64,000 nucleotides of DNA from Sinorhizobium medicae (GCF_007827695.1 NZ_VITA01000022.1:25819-89818); one strand, 5' to 3'; shown: positions 1 through 9,786, counted from the first letter of the stretch. A program made the numbers and translations. The notes: generated by a model from the letters alone, not told the origin.

Positions 1-224
1 GCAGGCAAAGTCCTATCGGACCTTAGTCCGACTTCGTGATCGCAATAGTCCTAGGCGAACGGCCTGGCGGATCCTTCGGCAAAATTTCGAGTTGTCACTC
101 CGAGCGGCACCCTCGTCCGCCGCTCGGGTGAGTGAATGCCGCGGGACTGCCCGAGCCGAACCTTCCGGACAGCCCGAGGCGCACTCATCTGACAATGATC
201 CACAGTCCGGAAGGAGCCTGGTCG

Positions 225-419
225 ATGCGCGATAAACACGATTTTGAATGGGCTGAGCAAAGGGCAGCTACCGGTCTGCCCGTAAGTGTAATGCTGTTAT
301 CTCTGCTGACGATTGTCGTTTATCTGATCGTCGGCAGTGCCTTCATGGAGAGCCCGAACCGGGTAGCCACGGCTTATGCTCCTCAGCCTGCCGAGGCAAT
401 TCCAGTCGCCAAGGAATAG
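225..419 (+). CDS. Small single-pass membrane protein, unknown function
   Basis: A 64-residue protein with a short charged N-terminus, one hydrophobic segment (about residues 19-39, core VMLLSLLTIVVYLIVGSAF) and a short Pro/Ala-rich tail. The ATG at 225 was chosen because AAGGAG at 212-217 precedes it at normal spacing. An in-frame ATG at 132 would give 95 residues but has no clear ribosome binding site. It stands alone upstream of tRNA-Leu. I do not recognise a family beyond a short inner-membrane protein. Confidence 0.6.
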   Translation: MRDKHDFEWAEQRAATGLPVSVMLLSLLTIVVYLIVGSAFMESPNRVATAYAPQPAEAIPVAKE

Positions 420-580
420 GCGCCCCGACTGTTGAATCCCGGTTGATTCGTCAGAGAAGCCGGGCCACGTTCACCCGTCGCCGGCGCGTGGCTCAGCGGA
501 AGCCGTGTTCTCGCAATACGAAAAAAGCATCGCTCAGGTCTTCCCAAAAGGAAGGCGCTAAGATACTGAAATCACTGATT

Positions 581-666
581 GCGGACGTGGCGAAACTGGT
601 AGACGCAAGGGACTTAAAATCCCTCGGCCTTAGGCTGTACGGGTTCGATTCCCGTCGTCCGCACCA
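581..666 (+). tRNA. tRNA-Leu (anticodon UAA)
   Basis: The sequence folds as a class II tRNA. The anticodon stem AGGGA/TCCCT encloses loop CTTAAAA, giving anticodon TAA. There is a long variable arm, a T-arm around GGTTCGATTCC, and a genome-encoded CCA at 664-666. The acceptor stem pairs GCGGACG with CGTCCGC. No mobile element adjoins it. Confidence 0.95.
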
Positions 667-734
667 AAAACAACTGGAATATCATCCGGGTCCAGGTCGA
701 TTGAGGCCACCGGTACACCGAAGCCCGCACTCTC

Positions 735-1325
735 TCAAGGGCCGCTGATTTTGAATGGTTGATCGACGCTTGCGCTCCTGCCGCTGTTGATATCGTTGAA
801 GCGGTAGCGCAGCACATAGTCTCCGGATGGAGCCCCCGCGACGTCGATCCTCAACGTCGCATAGATTTCCTGATTGCGCTGATAGCCCTTGAAGGTGAAG
901 TCGCCGAACGCCTTCTGGCTGGCGAGCACCTCTCCCTTCGGGTTGAGAATGTCGAAATCCACCGTGAAGCGCGTCTCAAGCTTTCCCTTATCGCTCGCCT
1001 CCTTCCATGTAAGTCCCACCGGTTCGACATAGGTTACGAGGGTTTCGCCACCTTTGAAGACCGGGTCGGGCTTGGGATCGTACATCGCGAAGCCCGCCGG
1101 CGCTGCCTCGACGAACACGGCCTTTCCGATAGCGAAGGGGAGAGTCTGGGAAAAGTCGCCCACGGCCTTGCGCAATGTTTCGTGCGCCCCCGCGACGTCG
1201 CCCGAGTTCGCCTGCTGTTCGGCCCTGGCCGCGGCATCGGCGAGTGGTCCCGCCTTTGTCTGCGTAGCGGCGAAGATAATGGTGGCGCTGGCGATTGTCG
1301 CCAGCAGGAGCAGGTGTCTCGGCAT
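735..1325 (-). CDS. Secreted periplasmic protein, unknown function
   Basis: A 196-residue protein that begins with a typical Sec signal peptide (PRHLLLLATIASATIIFAA, likely cleaved near TKA-GP). The mature part is predicted mostly beta, with a helical 25-residue start rich in Ala/Glu/Gln. The start at 1325 fits the signal peptide and has a GGAAG-like site upstream. An in-frame ATG at 1373 would put 16 unrelated residues in front of the signal. It is transcribed in the same direction as trkH, which lies 80 bp upstream. I recognise it only as a conserved rhizobial hypothetical protein. Confidence 0.65.
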   Translation of the reverse strand: MPRHLLLLATIASATIIFAATQTKAGPLADAAARAEQQANSGDVAGAHETLRKAVGDFSQTLPFAIGKAVFVEAAPAGFAMYDPKPDPVFKGGETLVTYVEPVGLTWKEASDKGKLETRFTVDFDILNPKGEVLASQKAFGDFTFKGYQRNQEIYATLRIDVAGAPSGDYVLRYRFNDINSGRSASVDQPFKISGP

Positions 1326-1404
1326 CGTGCTTCCCAGAATGCCCGATTTTTGTAAGCTTTCGGCATTTGGCACACCAAGTCAAGCAAGCGCAGCGAAGCG
1401 GCCG

Positions 1405-2859
1405 TTACTGCCGCCAGAAGACCGGTGTGAGCACGACGAGCACAGTCAAGACTTCAAGACGGCCGAGCAGCATCAGCAGAGACAGCAGATAAAGCTCGGC
1501 GTCTTCGAAGGTCGCGAAATTCCCCGCGGGGCCGACGAGACTCCCAAGGCCGGGACCTACGTTGGAGAGGCATGTGATTACGGACGATACGGCCGTGATG
1601 AAGTCATAGCCGAGAGCACCCATGACCAGGCTGCCGAAAACCCAGAGCAGAATATAGGTAATGAAAAACAGAAGAATCGCCCGTTGCACGTCCGCGTCGA
1701 CCGTATTTTTACCGTAGCGGACCGCATAGATCGCGTTCGGGTATACGAGTTTGTTCAGGGCCGACCGAATGGCGTTGAAGAGCACGACGAATCGATATGC
1801 CTTCATGCCGCCGGCAGTGGAGCCGGAGCACCCGCCGATAAAGGTGCAGATGAAGGCGACCATGACCACGAAGGGCCCCCACAGGCTATAGTCCTCGCTG
1901 GCATAACCGGTGGTCGAAAGAAGCGATGTCACATTGAAGAAGGCATGCGTCAGCGCCAGATGGAATTCGACGCCGTTTGCAAGCCTGTGATAGGTCGCGA
2001 CCGCAACCGAGAACGCCGTGAGGTAGCCCAGAAAAACGATGATTTGAGGGTCGCGAAGCGCATCCAGGCGCCCGCGAACGAAGAGCACGATCAGGATGGA
2101 GAAGGGGAGGCTGCAAAGCGCCATGAAGAAGGTGCTGGCCCAGAACAGCGGGATGCTCGCGAAATAGCCGAACGAAGCGTCGTGCGTCGAGAAGCCGCCC
2201 GTGGCGACAGTCGTCATGGCATGGTTGACCGCGTCGAACCGGCTCATTCCGAGCACGCCATAACTGATCGCGCAAAGCAGGGTGATCGATACATAGATGA
2301 CGAGAAAGGCGCGGCCGAAGCTTGCCAGCCGGGCAAAGGGTTTGTCGCCCGTGTCGGATGATTCCATCTTGAAAAAGGACATGCCGCCGACGCGCAAGTA
2401 GGGGATGATGAAGAGGCCGAGAACGACGATACCGATCCCGCCCAGCCAACTGAGAAGCGAGCGCCAAAGAAGAAGACCCGGCGGGGCGTCATCGAGGCCG
2501 ACGATGACGGTCGACCCGGTCGTCGTCACCGCCGATACGGACTCGAAGAAGGCCTGGGCAAAATCGAGATTGACCGAGGATAGCCAAAGTGGAATGGCGC
2601 CGACGATCGAGAAAACGAGCCACAGGACATTGACCACCAGGAAGCCGAACTTCTTCGAGAATGGCGGTGGACCTGAGCGTGTCGCCATGAAAGTCGTTGA
2701 CGAAATCGCGCCGGTCATGAAAGCCGTCACGGCAAAAACCTGCCAGTCCGGATGGCCGTAATAAAGATCGACGAAGGCCGGAATAAGCATCGCGCCGGAG
2801 AGATAAAGCCCCAGAATCGCAGCGAGATGGACAGCGTGCCGGATCAGATTCGCGTTCAA
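1405..2859 (-). CDS. trkH: TrkH/KtrB-family potassium uptake transporter
   Basis: A 484-residue polytopic membrane protein with the repeated pore-loop and M2 arrangement of Trk/Ktr potassium channels. Filter-like segments include TTGSTV, TVATGGFST, LLSTTGYASEDY and CLSNVGPGLGSL, spaced through the chain as four quasi-repeats. A GGCSGSTAGGMKAYR segment is typical of TrkH. The length matches E. coli TrkH (about 483). TrkH forms the K+-translocating subunit in the inner membrane and normally works with the cytoplasmic NAD-binding TrkA, which is not in this window. The gene ends in PVFWRQ, a common TrkH terminus. Confidence 0.9.
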   Translation of the reverse strand: MNANLIRHAVHLAAILGLYLSGAMLIPAFVDLYYGHPDWQVFAVTAFMTGAISSTTFMATRSGPPPFSKKFGFLVVNVLWLVFSIVGAIPLWLSSVNLDFAQAFFESVSAVTTTGSTVIVGLDDAPPGLLLWRSLLSWLGGIGIVVLGLFIIPYLRVGGMSFFKMESSDTGDKPFARLASFGRAFLVIYVSITLLCAISYGVLGMSRFDAVNHAMTTVATGGFSTHDASFGYFASIPLFWASTFFMALCSLPFSILIVLFVRGRLDALRDPQIIVFLGYLTAFSVAVATYHRLANGVEFHLALTHAFFNVTSLLSTTGYASEDYSLWGPFVVMVAFICTFIGGCSGSTAGGMKAYRFVVLFNAIRSALNKLVYPNAIYAVRYGKNTVDADVQRAILLFFITYILLWVFGSLVMGALGYDFITAVSSVITCLSNVGPGLGSLVGPAGNFATFEDAELYLLSLLMLLGRLEVLTVLVVLTPVFWRQ

Positions 2860-3018
2860 AGCTCTTGATATCCTGCAAGCGGTTGTCGATGGCCGGCGAT
2901 CGCCCGGAGCGGCGGCGATAGTGCCGTTGCCAACCGATTCGTGTCAAATCGATGGTTTCCGGCGAGGCAATGTGCAATAGCGACTGCCAACGGCAAACTC
3001 AACGGGTGACCACACGTG

Positions 3019-4266
3019 ATGAAGCAGGATGTTGAAAAAGCGGCAGCGGCGATGCGCGAGATCTTTCCGCCGACGCCGCTTCAACTCAATGAGCATCTGA
3101 GCGCACGCTATGGTGCAACCGTCTTCCTGAAGCGCGAGGATCTTTCGCCGGTGCGGTCCTACAAGATCCGAGGCGCATTCAATTTCTTCCGGAAATCACT
3201 CGGCTCCGGAGCGGCAGGGAAGACGTTCGTCTGCGCTTCCGCTGGCAATCACGCGCAGGGCTTTGCTTTCGTCTGCCGGCACTTCGGCGTTGCAGGCGTG
3301 GTCTTCATGCCCGTGACGACGCCCCAGCAGAAGATCGACAAGACGCGCATTTTCGGTGGCGAGTTCATCACGATCCGCCTCGTCGGTGACATCTTCGATC
3401 AATGCTACCACGCGGCGCGCGAGCACGTGGAGGCGATCGGCGGCGTCATGGTGCCACCGTTTGACCACGGCGATATCATCGAAGGCCAGGCCACGGTCGC
3501 AGCGGAAATAGCCGAGCAGATGCCGGTGGATCTTACCGCCGACCTCGTCGTCCTTCCCGTCGGCGGCGGTGGATTGGCCGCGGGCGTTACCGGCTTTCTT
3601 GGCGACCGCCTCGCGGCCGATTGCTTTCTGTTTTGCGAGCCGGAGGGCGCGCCGAGTTTGAGGCGCAGCCTGGAATTCGGCAGCGTCGTCACTCTCGATC
3701 AGGTGGACAACTTCGTCGATGGTGCCGCCGTTGCACGGATCGGGGATCTGAACTTTGCCGCGCTGCGTGAATTTTCGCCGGAACAGGTGATGCTGCTGCC
3801 GGAAAATGCAATCTGCCTGACGATCACCGAAATGCTGAATGTCGAGGGCGTGGTGCTCGAGCCAGCGGGCGCTCTTGCAATCACCGCCCTGGAAACGCTC
3901 GGACGCGGAGGCTTGGAGGGCAAAATTGTCGTGGCGGTCGTTTCCGGGGGCAATTTCGACTTCGAGCGTCTTCCGGACGTGAAGGAGCGCGCCATGCGAC
4001 ACGCAGGGCTCAAGAAGTACTTCATTCTGCGCATGGCGCAGCGCCCGGGTGCGCTTCGCGATTTCCTCAGCCTGCTCGGAGAAGAGGACGACATTGCCCG
4101 TTTCGAATATCTGAAGAAGTCGGCGCGAAACTTCGGCTCCGTGCTTATTGGCATCGAGACGAAGCATGCGGAGAATTTCCCCATCCTCAAACAGCGTTTC
4201 GATGCGGCGGGGCTGCGCTACCAGGACATTACCGACAACGAAATGCTCGCCAATTTCCTCATTTGA
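3019..4266 (+). CDS. ilvA: Threonine ammonia-lyase (biosynthetic-type threonine deaminase)
   Basis: A 415-residue fold-type II PLP enzyme that deaminates L-threonine to 2-oxobutanoate, the first committed step to isoleucine. The N-terminal domain has the lysine motif SYKIRGAFNF (Schiff-base lysine near residue 49), ASAGNHAQGFAF and the phosphate-binding loop PVGGGGLAAG. The C-terminal 85 residues (from KYFILRMAQRPGALRDFL) form one ACT-like regulatory domain, so this is the shorter form with a single ACT domain. ATG at 3019 or the GTG just before it at 3016 could start the protein. The RBS is weak for both. It is divergent from trkH. Confidence 0.9.
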   Translation: MKQDVEKAAAAMREIFPPTPLQLNEHLSARYGATVFLKREDLSPVRSYKIRGAFNFFRKSLGSGAAGKTFVCASAGNHAQGFAFVCRHFGVAGVVFMPVTTPQQKIDKTRIFGGEFITIRLVGDIFDQCYHAAREHVEAIGGVMVPPFDHGDIIEGQATVAAEIAEQMPVDLTADLVVLPVGGGGLAAGVTGFLGDRLAADCFLFCEPEGAPSLRRSLEFGSVVTLDQVDNFVDGAAVARIGDLNFAALREFSPEQVMLLPENAICLTITEMLNVEGVVLEPAGALAITALETLGRGGLEGKIVVAVVSGGNFDFERLPDVKERAMRHAGLKKYFILRMAQRPGALRDFLSLLGEEDDIARFEYLKKSARNFGSVLIGIETKHAENFPILKQRFDAAGLRYQDITDNEMLANFLI

Positions 4267-4330
4267 CCTCTTGCCACTGTAAGCCGATTTTCGCTTTGAC
4301 AGCGCCGGCGGGCACGGCTAACTGTGAGGC

Positions 4331-4651
4331 ATGGCATCCTTCTTTTCGAAATTATTTGGCCGCTCCAGCGGTTCTGAAACGCAGACGCAGCCTGTGGAAG
4401 GCAAAGCCGAGAACTATGCGGACTGCGTGATCCGGGCGACTCCTAAGCGCGAAGGGTCGCAGTACCGGCTTGCCGGCAGCATCGAAAAGTCGACGCCGGA
4501 CGGCGCAATGAAGGTGCGCAACTTCATCCGGGCCGATCTTTTCGCCTCCGAGCAGGACGCCATCGACTCGTCGCTTCGCAAGGGGCGTCAAATCATCGAC
4601 GAGCAGCGCGCGGCTCTCTTTTCAGACGACGCTCAATCCCGTTCTGTTTGA
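4331..4651 (+). CDS. HlyU-family protein
   Basis: A 106-residue protein matching the HlyU-like family by its pattern: basic FFSKLFGR start, then YADCVIRATPKREGSQYRLAGSIEK, and a C-terminal FASEQDAIDSSLRKGRQIIDEQ helix. Vibrio HlyU is a virulence-gene activator, but the rhizobial proteins of this shape are uncharacterised and lack an obvious winged-helix domain. Function here is therefore only a family label. It follows ilvA on the same strand after 64 bp. Confidence 0.75.
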   Translation: MASFFSKLFGRSSGSETQTQPVEGKAENYADCVIRATPKREGSQYRLAGSIEKSTPDGAMKVRNFIRADLFASEQDAIDSSLRKGRQIIDEQRAALFSDDAQSRSV

Positions 4652-4765
4652 TTCCAATCAGCTGCAATCGCTCATTGAAAACAGAAGCGTACGGCCGTTT
4701 CTTCATCTTTCGTGATAGCTCCTGAGGCTACGCACGTCCGGGGAAGTGATCCAGGGTCGTCGCGA

Positions 4766-6739
4766 TCAGAGCTTGATTCTCAACCGGGCAAAGCCGTCGC
4801 TTCCATCGCCCGCATCCTCGATCTTCACAGTCTTTAGCTCAGCCAGAAACTGCCGCGCCTTTGGCCCGCTCTCGAACAGTACGCTCGTGTCCTTTTGTGG
4901 CGCAAAGCTCCAGTTCGCATCCGCCGAGGGATTGATCGTGCCCTGATCCATGATGTAGCGCACGATGACGTCGCGATTGGTGTCAGGTGCGACGAAGACG
5001 ACCTTGTCGCTGGCGATGCCTGGAAAATTACCGCCACCGCCGGCCCGATAATTGTTGCTCGCAACGATGAATTTCTGCGCGGGATCGATCGGCTTGCCAT
5101 CGAATTCCAGGTCACGGATGCGATTGCCCCCTGGGTTCGCCAGCTTGCCGTCCCTGTCGTATTTTGCAGGCTGCGAGAGGTCGATCCGATAGGTGACACC
5201 ATCGATCACGTCGAAATTGTAGGATGGGAAGTCGCCGTTGATCAGGCTTGCGTCAACCGAGCCGGGGGCGATCCGGTTAAAGATGCCGGCGGACATTTCG
5301 AGCCAGTTCCTCACGTCGTCGCCGTTGATGACCACTGCCTGCACGGTATTCGGATAGAGATACAGGTCAGCGACGTTCTTGATGGCAATGTCGCCCGCCG
5401 GTACGTCCGTATAATATTCGGCTCCACCGCGCCCGCCGGCCTTGAACGGCGCCGCCGCGGAGAGGACCGGAAGGTCCCGGTGTTCGGTGTCCTTGAGCAT
5501 GTCGCGGATATACCAGATCTGAGCCTGGCTCACGATCTGAACTGATGGATCGTCGGCGACGAGCGCGAAATAGGAGTAGAGCGGAGCCGAGGTCTTGCCC
5601 ACGGGGGTGCGGACATAGGCGAGCGTCGCCTCATGGTCCTTCTGCGCGGCCGATAGAACCTCCGGCTTGTCGCCCACTCCGGCGATCACCTGCTTGTCCT
5701 CCCGGCGGAAGATCGGCCGGGCTTCGCTCGCGGAACCGATCACGCGCCATTGACCAGAATCGCGTTCAAGCAGCAGATCGATGAGACCGAGATGCGAACC
5801 CCAGAACCCGCCCATGACGCCCGGCTTTCCGGAAATCAGCCCCTTGCCGTTGTCGACGCCAGGCAAGCCGTCGAATTTCGGCCCCGGGAAATCGAGATGG
5901 CTATGCCCGGTGACGATAGCGTCGATGCCATCGACCGCCGCCAGGGGAATGGACGCGTTTTCGAGATTGTCGGCATAGGCTTGTTGCCCGATGCCGGAGT
6001 GGGAAAGGGCGATGACTATTTCGGCGCCTTCCTCACGCATCTGCGGCACCCAGGCTTCCGCGGCCTTGACGATGTCGCGCGCATTCGCCTTCCCCCCGAG
6101 ATTCTCAGCATCCCAGGTCATGATCTGCGGCGGGACGAAGCCGATGAGTCCGACGCGGATCGGGTGTTCCCGGCCGGCGCCATCTTTCAGTTTCCGATCG
6201 AGGATCACGTAGGGCTTGAGAAAAAGCTCGTCCTGGCGCGGCGCGGCCGCCAGGTCGCCTTTGGTCAGATTGGCGCAGACAACCGGGAAGTTTGCGCCGT
6301 TGAGCACGTTGAACATGAAGTCCAGGCCGTAATTGAACTCGTGGTTGCCCAGCGTACCGCAATCGTAGCCGAGCACGTTCATCGCTGCGATGACAGGATG
6401 CATGTCACCGTCTTTCATCCCGCGCTTGTAAGCGATGTAGTCGCCCATCGGGTTGCCCTGAAGGAAGTCGCCATTGTCGACGAGAATCGCATTCGTAGCC
6501 TCGGCGCGTATGGCATCGACGATCGAGGCCGTGCGCGCGAGCCCGAGCGTGTCGTTCGGCTTGTCGGCATAGTAGTCGTAGGGAAAGACGTGGACGTGCA
6601 GGTCGGTGGTTTCCATGATCCGCAGATGTGCCTGATTGGCAGCCGCGCGGCTCGAGAAGGGATGAAGTACGACAAGAGCCGAAGAGGCGGCAAGGCCGCC
6701 GAGCACGGTCCGGCGCGTTACGGATTGTTGAACGGTCAT
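4766..6739 (-). CDS. cpdB: Periplasmic 2',3'-cyclic-nucleotide 2'-phosphodiesterase/3'-nucleotidase
   Basis: A 657-residue calcineurin-like phosphoesterase of the CpdB type. It opens with a twin-arginine signal (TRRTVLGGLAASSALVVL), so Tat export is likely. Metal-binding motifs follow in order: TTDLHVHVF, VDNGDFLQGNPMGDY, TLGNHEFNYGLD, ALSHSGIG and VTGHSHLDFPG. The C-terminal 5'-nucleotidase domain contains NNYRAGGGGNFPG for base stacking. The enzyme hydrolyses 2',3'-cyclic nucleotides and 3'-AMP in the periplasm, releasing phosphate and nucleosides. The start at 6739 fits the Tat signal and has GGGGAG upstream. An in-frame ATG at 6835 would place 32 odd residues before it. Confidence 0.93.
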   Translation of the reverse strand: MTVQQSVTRRTVLGGLAASSALVVLHPFSSRAAANQAHLRIMETTDLHVHVFPYDYYADKPNDTLGLARTASIVDAIRAEATNAILVDNGDFLQGNPMGDYIAYKRGMKDGDMHPVIAAMNVLGYDCGTLGNHEFNYGLDFMFNVLNGANFPVVCANLTKGDLAAAPRQDELFLKPYVILDRKLKDGAGREHPIRVGLIGFVPPQIMTWDAENLGGKANARDIVKAAEAWVPQMREEGAEIVIALSHSGIGQQAYADNLENASIPLAAVDGIDAIVTGHSHLDFPGPKFDGLPGVDNGKGLISGKPGVMGGFWGSHLGLIDLLLERDSGQWRVIGSASEARPIFRREDKQVIAGVGDKPEVLSAAQKDHEATLAYVRTPVGKTSAPLYSYFALVADDPSVQIVSQAQIWYIRDMLKDTEHRDLPVLSAAAPFKAGGRGGAEYYTDVPAGDIAIKNVADLYLYPNTVQAVVINGDDVRNWLEMSAGIFNRIAPGSVDASLINGDFPSYNFDVIDGVTYRIDLSQPAKYDRDGKLANPGGNRIRDLEFDGKPIDPAQKFIVASNNYRAGGGGNFPGIASDKVVFVAPDTNRDVIVRYIMDQGTINPSADANWSFAPQKDTSVLFESGPKARQFLAELKTVKIEDAGDGSDGFARLRIKL

Positions 6740-6850
6740 CGTTTGATCTCCCCTCGAAAACGCGCTTTGACTATGGCGGAATGGACCGGCGGCGCAAAGC
6801 GGCTGATTCTTGCAGGCGCCTTTGTCGCAGAGCATGGCAACTCAGCCGAC

Positions 6851-7312
6851 TCAGATGCCGACATTCGGCCTATCGATGATTTCGCGGAGCGAAAAACTCG
6901 AGTTGATCTTCACCACATGCGGCAGCGCCGAGAGCCAGTCGCGGTGAATGCGTTCGTAGTCCTCCAGGTCCTTCGCCGCCACACGCAGAATATAATCATA
7001 TTCTCCGGACATCAGATAACATACGAGCACGTTCGGGCACAGTTTCACGGCGGCTTCGAATTCGGTTAGCGTCTTGGCAAACTGCCCCGATAGCGAGATG
7101 TGCACGATGACCATGATCTTGTAATCGAGCGCCTTGTGGGCGATGCGCGCATGGTAGCCGGCAATGGTCCCGGACTTTTCGAGTATGTCGACCCGCCGCG
7201 AACAGGCGGACGGAGAAAGGCCGACCCTCGAGGCAAGGTCGGCATTCGAGATGCGGCCATCCTGCTGCAGAATGCGCAGAATCGAACGATCGATAGCATC
7301 CAAGCCACTCAT
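6851..7312 (-). CDS. Lrp/AsnC-family transcriptional regulator next to ald
   Basis: A 153-residue feast/famine regulator. The winged-helix domain occupies residues 1-60 (LDAIDRSILRILQQDGRISNADLA style start, then VGLSPSACSRRVDILEKSG). The RAM ligand-binding domain follows (PNVLVCYLMSGEYDYILRV). The ATG at 7312 was chosen because AAGGAAG lies 6 nt upstream. The ATG at 7318 is too close to it. The gene is divergent from alanine dehydrogenase across 155 bp, the arrangement seen for AldR-type activators that sense alanine. Regulation of ald is inferred from this position only. Confidence 0.88.
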   Translation of the reverse strand: MSGLDAIDRSILRILQQDGRISNADLASRVGLSPSACSRRVDILEKSGTIAGYHARIAHKALDYKIMVIVHISLSGQFAKTLTEFEAAVKLCPNVLVCYLMSGEYDYILRVAAKDLEDYERIHRDWLSALPHVVKINSSFSLREIIDRPNVGI

Positions 7313-7467
7313 TCGCATCTTCCTTCGATTAGACGGAGCTTCACGCAAGAAACACCGAAACCAATGCATCGATAAGCGCTTCTTTGCAAGGACATTCCAG
7401 ACGCCATCTGTTTTGCTGAACGCCTCATCAACGCGGCGGAAAGCCCAGATAGGAGAGGAACGCAAAG
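7313..7467. promoter_or_regulatory. Divergent promoter region between the Lrp-type regulator and ald
   Basis: 155 bp separate two divergent start codons. The ald side has GGAGAGGAACGCAAAG just before its ATG as ribosome binding site. Lrp-type operators are expected here, but their consensus is too loose for me to place a site by eye. Confidence 0.5.
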
Positions 7468-8586
7468 ATGCGTGTCGGTTGCCCGAAGGAAATCAAAAAC
7501 CATGAATACCGTGTCGGCCTGACGCCCGGATCAGTACGGGAATACGTCGCCCATGGCCACGAGGTCATCGTGGAAAGCAAAGCTGGGGCGGGAATCGGGG
7601 CGGATGACGACTCCTATCGCGCGGCAGGCGCAAGGATCGTGCCGGCAGCCAGGGACGTCTTCGAGAAGGCGGACATGGTCGTCAAGGTCAAGGAGCCGCA
7701 GCCCTCCGAATGGGCGCAGCTTCGCGAAGGCCAGATCCTCTATACCTATCTTCATCTCGCACCGGATCCCGAACAGACGCAGGGGCTCCTCAAGTCCGGC
7801 GTCACCGCCATCGCCTATGAAACCGTAACGGATGAGCGCGGCGGGTTGCCGCTGCTTGCTCCCATGTCCGAGGTCGCGGGACGGCTTGCAATTCAGGCAG
7901 GGGCCACCTCCCTGCAAAAGGCAAATGGCGGCCGCGGAATCCTGCTCGGCGGAGTGCCCGGCGTTCTGCCAGCCAAGGTCGCGATCATCGGCGGCGGCGT
8001 TGTCGGCCTGCATGCCGCCAAGATGGCTGCCGGCCTCGGAGCCGACGTCTCGATCCTCGATCGATCCCTGCCGCGGCTGCGCCAGCTCGATGACATCTTC
8101 AACGGCCGCGTCCATACACGCTACTCGACGATCGACGCGCTTGAGGAGGAGGTGTTCTCCGCCGACCTGGTGATCGGGGCCGTGCTCATTCCGGGCGCGG
8201 CTGCGCCGAAGCTCGTCACGCGCGAAATGCTGTCCGCGATGAAAAAAGGCGCTGTCATTGTCGATGTCGCGATCGATCAGGGCGGTTGTTTCGAGACGTC
8301 GCATGCGACGACGCACTCCGAGCCGACCTATGAGGTCGACGGCATTGTGCATTATTGCGTCGCGAACATGCCGGGTGCCGTGCCGATCACGTCGGCTCAC
8401 GCCCTCAACAATGCGACGCTCCATTACGGTCTGCAACTCGCCGATCGCGGCCTCAAGGCCATTGCCGAAGACCGGCATCTGCGTGCCGGCCTGAACGTCC
8501 ACCGCGGCCGCGTGACGAATGTTGCTGTGGCCGAAGCGCTCGGCTACGACGCCCATGCGCCCGAGGTCGTCCTCAACGTCGCCTGA
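7468..8586 (+). CDS. ald: Alanine dehydrogenase
   Basis: A 372-residue NAD-dependent enzyme interconverting L-alanine and pyruvate plus ammonia. The start [20 protein letters not shown] carries the conserved Lys/Arg pyruvate-binding residues. The Rossmann motif is [22 protein letters not shown] followed by an acidic strand end (VSILD). The typical [18 protein letters not shown] and [21 protein letters not shown] segments are present, and the length is that of the family. It is divergently arranged with an Lrp/AsnC regulator that probably controls it. Confidence 0.96.
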   Translation: MRVGCPKEIKNHEYRVGLTPGSVREYVAHGHEVIVESKAGAGIGADDDSYRAAGARIVPAARDVFEKADMVVKVKEPQPSEWAQLREGQILYTYLHLAPDPEQTQGLLKSGVTAIAYETVTDERGGLPLLAPMSEVAGRLAIQAGATSLQKANGGRGILLGGVPGVLPAKVAIIGGGVVGLHAAKMAAGLGADVSILDRSLPRLRQLDDIFNGRVHTRYSTIDALEEEVFSADLVIGAVLIPGAAAPKLVTREMLSAMKKGAVIVDVAIDQGGCFETSHATTHSEPTYEVDGIVHYCVANMPGAVPITSAHALNNATLHYGLQLADRGLKAIAEDRHLRAGLNVHRGRVTNVAVAEALGYDAHAPEVVLNVA

Positions 8587-8635
8587 TCCCTGTTTGCGCC
8601 AATCGGCCTGGCGCTGTCTTGCGCCGGGCTCGCGC

Positions 8636-9103
8636 TCAACGTGCTTCGATGCGGCACTGATAGCAATTGTATTTTGCCGAGCGGACATGCAGGAAGGCCA
8701 CATCCGGCCGTGCCAGCAATTCCTCGGCGCGCTGTTCGATTTGCTCGGCGTCGACGGCACCGCCGGTGCCGTAGACGATGCGCTCATCACTCCCGTAGCC
8801 GCGTAGAAGATAGCTCTTGCTGGATGCGAGTATCGGCGGCAGCGTTCGTCCGTCGTGAACCGTACAATATTCCGCATGCATGAAGATCGGGCCCGTTTCG
8901 GAATAGGCCTGAACCGACGAAAACGGCCGGTAAGCCAAAGTGAGGTAGGGCTTGCCTTCATCGACGTTGCGTAGGCAGTGCCGGCACGGAACGCCGTCTC
9001 CGTCCGAAATGCGGCGCTCGGGCGGAGCACCGTAGGCGTCGCGGCCGCCTTGCCTTAGCCGTTCCGCCTCTTGTACAGACATTGCGATATAATGCAGATT
9101 CAT
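8636..9103 (-). CDS. DUF1203-family protein
   Basis: A 155-residue protein of the DUF1203 type, recognised from the pattern ISDGDGVPCRHCLRNVDEGKPYLTLAYRPF, then GPIFMHAEYC and a C-terminal FLHVRSAKYNCYQCRIE. Conserved cysteines (CRHC, YC, CYQC) suggest metal binding or a redox role, which is inference. No function is established. The nearest neighbour, ald, is convergent with it (49 bp apart). Confidence 0.8.
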   Translation of the reverse strand: MNLHYIAMSVQEAERLRQGGRDAYGAPPERRISDGDGVPCRHCLRNVDEGKPYLTLAYRPFSSVQAYSETGPIFMHAEYCTVHDGRTLPPILASSKSYLLRGYGSDERIVYGTGGAVDAEQIEQRAEELLARPDVAFLHVRSAKYNCYQCRIEAR

Positions 9104-9217
9104 GGCGCTTCTCCCGGCTGACTGAATTCAGGAGAAGAATGCGCGCTGGCCTCACGGGGTGACACCCGATACTTGCCGGGCTTGCCGCCCGCGGCGAGAC
9201 TAAAATCGTGATGCGGT

Positions 9218-9781
9218 TCAGAGCGCTTTCGCGAAGGCGAGAAGTTCCTCGTCGCTCAGCGGCACGACCACCGCTTCATGCGTCGCGACCGGCGAGAAGC
9301 CGAACTGCTGGTAAAGCTGCAACGCCCGAGGATGATCGAGATTGTTCGTCGTGACCGTGACCTTGTGCGGGTTCAATGCCCAGACTGCGAACAATGTCTG
9401 CAGCAAGAACCATTTGCCCAGCCCAAGGCCGAGCGCGTGCTCCATCAGTCCGAAATGCATGAGGTCGATGACGTCGTCGTCTCCCTGATGGAATTCGAAG
9501 AACCCGGCCGGCGCCCCGTCGACATAGAGCACCATGACCGTGGTTCGCTTGTCGTGAAGAATAGCCGCAAGATCGTCGTCGCTCATGCGCAGACGCTCCG
9601 CCCAATGCCAGCGCTTGCCCACGCGCAGATAGAGAAAACGGTAATAGGCAAGCGGGATGTCCGATACGCGCAGGATCGCCGTATGGATATTGATAGGCAT
9701 GGGAAGGCTTTGCTTTGGCGGCGACGTCATTTCGAGTTCCGTCACGTGTGCCGTGATCGCGGGAGGCTTCGACCTTTGCAT
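9218..9781 (-). CDS. GNAT-family N-acetyltransferase
   Basis: A 187-residue protein with a C-terminal GNAT fold. The acetyl-CoA loop region is HALGLGLGKWFLLQTLFAVW, preceded by the beta-strand FFEFHQGDDDVIDLMHFGLM and followed by TTNNLDHPRALQLYQQFGFSPV. Substrate unknown. A GTG at 9790 would overlap the sseA stop codon. I chose the ATG at 9781, with GAGTGAGAG just upstream. It is probably co-transcribed with sseA. Confidence 0.85.
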   Translation of the reverse strand: MQRSKPPAITAHVTELEMTSPPKQSLPMPINIHTAILRVSDIPLAYYRFLYLRVGKRWHWAERLRMSDDDLAAILHDKRTTVMVLYVDGAPAGFFEFHQGDDDVIDLMHFGLMEHALGLGLGKWFLLQTLFAVWALNPHKVTVTTNNLDHPRALQLYQQFGFSPVATHEAVVVPLSDEELLAFAKAL

Positions 9782-9786
9782 GGCTC

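Noticed and set aside
1054..2361. 435-residue plus-strand open frame
   Set aside because: It is antisense to the trkH and periplasmic protein genes, has Arg/His/Glu-biased composition, no domain and no ribosome site.
5750..7069. 439-residue plus-strand open frame
   Set aside because: It lies entirely opposite cpdB and the Lrp gene, both clearly real by motifs. It is a GC-rich shadow frame.
7531..9030. 499-residue minus-strand open frame
   Set aside because: It is antisense to alanine dehydrogenase and runs through the convergent DUF1203 gene in another frame.
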